Shown here one piece after another: positions 4,980 through 5,810 of a DNA stretch of 5,810 nucleotides. The position numbers and the translations under genes are program-made. Source of the stretch: an uncultured Oscillochloris sp. (lineage in GTDB: Bacteria; Chloroflexota; Chloroflexia; Chloroflexales; Chloroflexaceae); assembly GCA_903877345.1 (NCBI GenBank), contig CAIRDL010000799.1:1-5810 (forward strand). The letters are read 5' to 3'. Each line of letters starts with the position of its first letter. Positions within the stretch are counted from its first letter, which is position 1. A model generated the notes under the pieces. It saw only the letters and a program-made list of their open reading frames with translations. It was not told the origin of the DNA and searched no databases.

Positions 4980-5810
4980 ATGCTACAGCATATTCTCAGA
5001 TCAGACCAACGGCAGCATCATTTCATTCAGCATGTTGATCACCGCTTACTGCTGCTGCTGCTCGTCCTGGGCCTGTTCCCGTGGGCTGCTCCGGTAGTTG
5101 CCGACGGCGGTCTTACCGTCAATAGTGTCGCCGACGCTCCCGATTGGCGCCCCGGCGACGGTCGCTGCGAGACGGCTCCCAGCAATGGCGTCTGTACGCT
5201 GCGGGCCGCGATCCAAGAGGCGAATGCCTTGGCCGGTCGCGACAACATTAGCTTCAATCTGCCCGGCACTGGTGTCCAAACAATTGCGCTGGCAACCGCG
5301 TTGCCCCCAATCACCGCCCCGGTGACGCTTGATGGTAGTACGCAGCCTGGCGCGAGTTGCGCCGCATGGTCGCTCAAGCTTGAGCTTGATGGTCGCACGC
5401 TCCCTGGCCCAGCCCAGGGGCTTGTGCTTCGCGGTGGCGGGAGTACTGTGCGTGGTTTGGTGCTCAATGGCTTTACCACGCCGATCTACCTTGACACGCT
5501 CGGTGGCAATACCATTCAGTGCAACGCCATCGGCAACGATGCAACTAGCACGCTTAACCGGGCCAAGGCTGACTCTGCCGATGCGCTCGTCGGGATTTTG
5601 CTCACCAAGTCGGCAGGCAACCTGATCGGTGGCAGCGAGCCCGGTCAAGGCAATCGCATCGCCTTCCCGACGGGGATCTATCTTGACGGTGCCAACGCTA
5701 ATCGCCTTCAGGGGAATAGGCTCACTGGCCTTGCCGACAATCAGGCCAACGGGAACCACGGTATTGTGCTTGCCAATGGTGCGAGCCGCAATCGCATCGG
5801 TGGCCTAGCC
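4980..5810 (+). CDS. secreted CSLREA-type beta-helix protein, 5' part
   Basis: The frame is open for 277 codons from the ATG to the window end, so the C-terminus is missing. A signal peptide is clear: a polar, His-rich n-region (1-22), a hydrophobic core with six consecutive leucines (23-28) running to about 33, and a likely cleavage after A41 (APVVA before DGG). The mature protein begins LTVNSVAD and carries C63 and the segment C72-T-L-R-A-A-I-Q-E-A-N82. This matches the CSLREA domain (CSLREAI-xx-AN), except that the usual Glu is A76. DGSTQPG follows at 118-124. The rest has short beta turns rich in Asn and Gly, including N-x-I-G-G repeats at 214-218 and 271-275, as in right-handed parallel beta-helices. 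Such proteins are exported and often large, with adhesin-like or surface roles; the ligand or substrate is unknown. The gene diverges from the 3522-4112 gene across a long intergenic region. Confidence 0.85.
   Translation, partial: MLQHILRSDQRQHHFIQHVDHRLLLLLLVLGLFPWAAPVVADGGLTVNSVADAPDWRPGDGRCETAPSNGVCTLRAAIQEANALAGRDNISFNLPGTGVQTIALATALPPITAPVTLDGSTQPGASCAAWSLKLELDGRTLPGPAQGLVLRGGGSTVRGLVLNGFTTPIYLDTLGGNTIQCNAIGNDATSTLNRAKADSADALVGILLTKSAGNLIGGSEPGQGNRIAFPTGIYLDGANANRLQGNRLTGLADNQANGNHGIVLANGASRNRIGGLA

Noticed and set aside
5046..5759. Minus-strand open frame of 237 codons opposite the beta-helix gene
   Set aside because: The plus strand has a strong ribosome binding site, a signal peptide and a CSLREA domain; the minus frame is a shadow.

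Overview
This 5.8-kb, GC-rich window looks like chromosomal DNA from a member of the Chloroflexota, probably the Chloroflexales (filamentous phototrophs and relatives). This is inferred from the gene types: a kinase-like domain joined through a membrane segment to WD40 repeats, and a secreted CSLREA-type beta-helix protein. Both are typical of those genomes. No marker gene fixes the species.

Layout. Bases 1-266 are the upstream region of the first gene, with a plausible extended -10 promoter at 91-120. Bases 267-3344 (+), or possibly from 174, encode a protein of about 1025 residues. In order it has a degenerate protein-kinase fold, a Pro/Ala-rich linker, one transmembrane helix and 14 WD40 blades, the count expected for two seven-bladed propellers. 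The usual catalytic residues are missing, so it is read as a membrane pseudokinase. Bases 3345-3521 lie between convergent genes and hold two strong hairpins; the second is a likely bidirectional terminator. Bases 3522-4112 (-) encode an uncharacterised beta-rich protein of 196 residues. Bases 4113-4979 contain no convincing gene, but they hold five GGCATA copies and several inverted repeats. Bases 4980-5810 (+) are the 5' part of a secreted beta-helix protein with a strong ribosome binding site and a signal peptide; it runs off the window without a stop.

How the genes may work together. The window shows no operon: the first two genes converge, and the second and third diverge across the 867-bp gap. 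The pseudokinase would place its propellers outside the membrane and its kinase-like fold inside, which suits a sensor or scaffold that recruits a partner rather than an enzyme. The beta-helix protein would be exported and probably surface-associated. A link between the two is speculation. The items most worth a second look are the pseudokinase/double-propeller architecture and the structured 867-bp gap.
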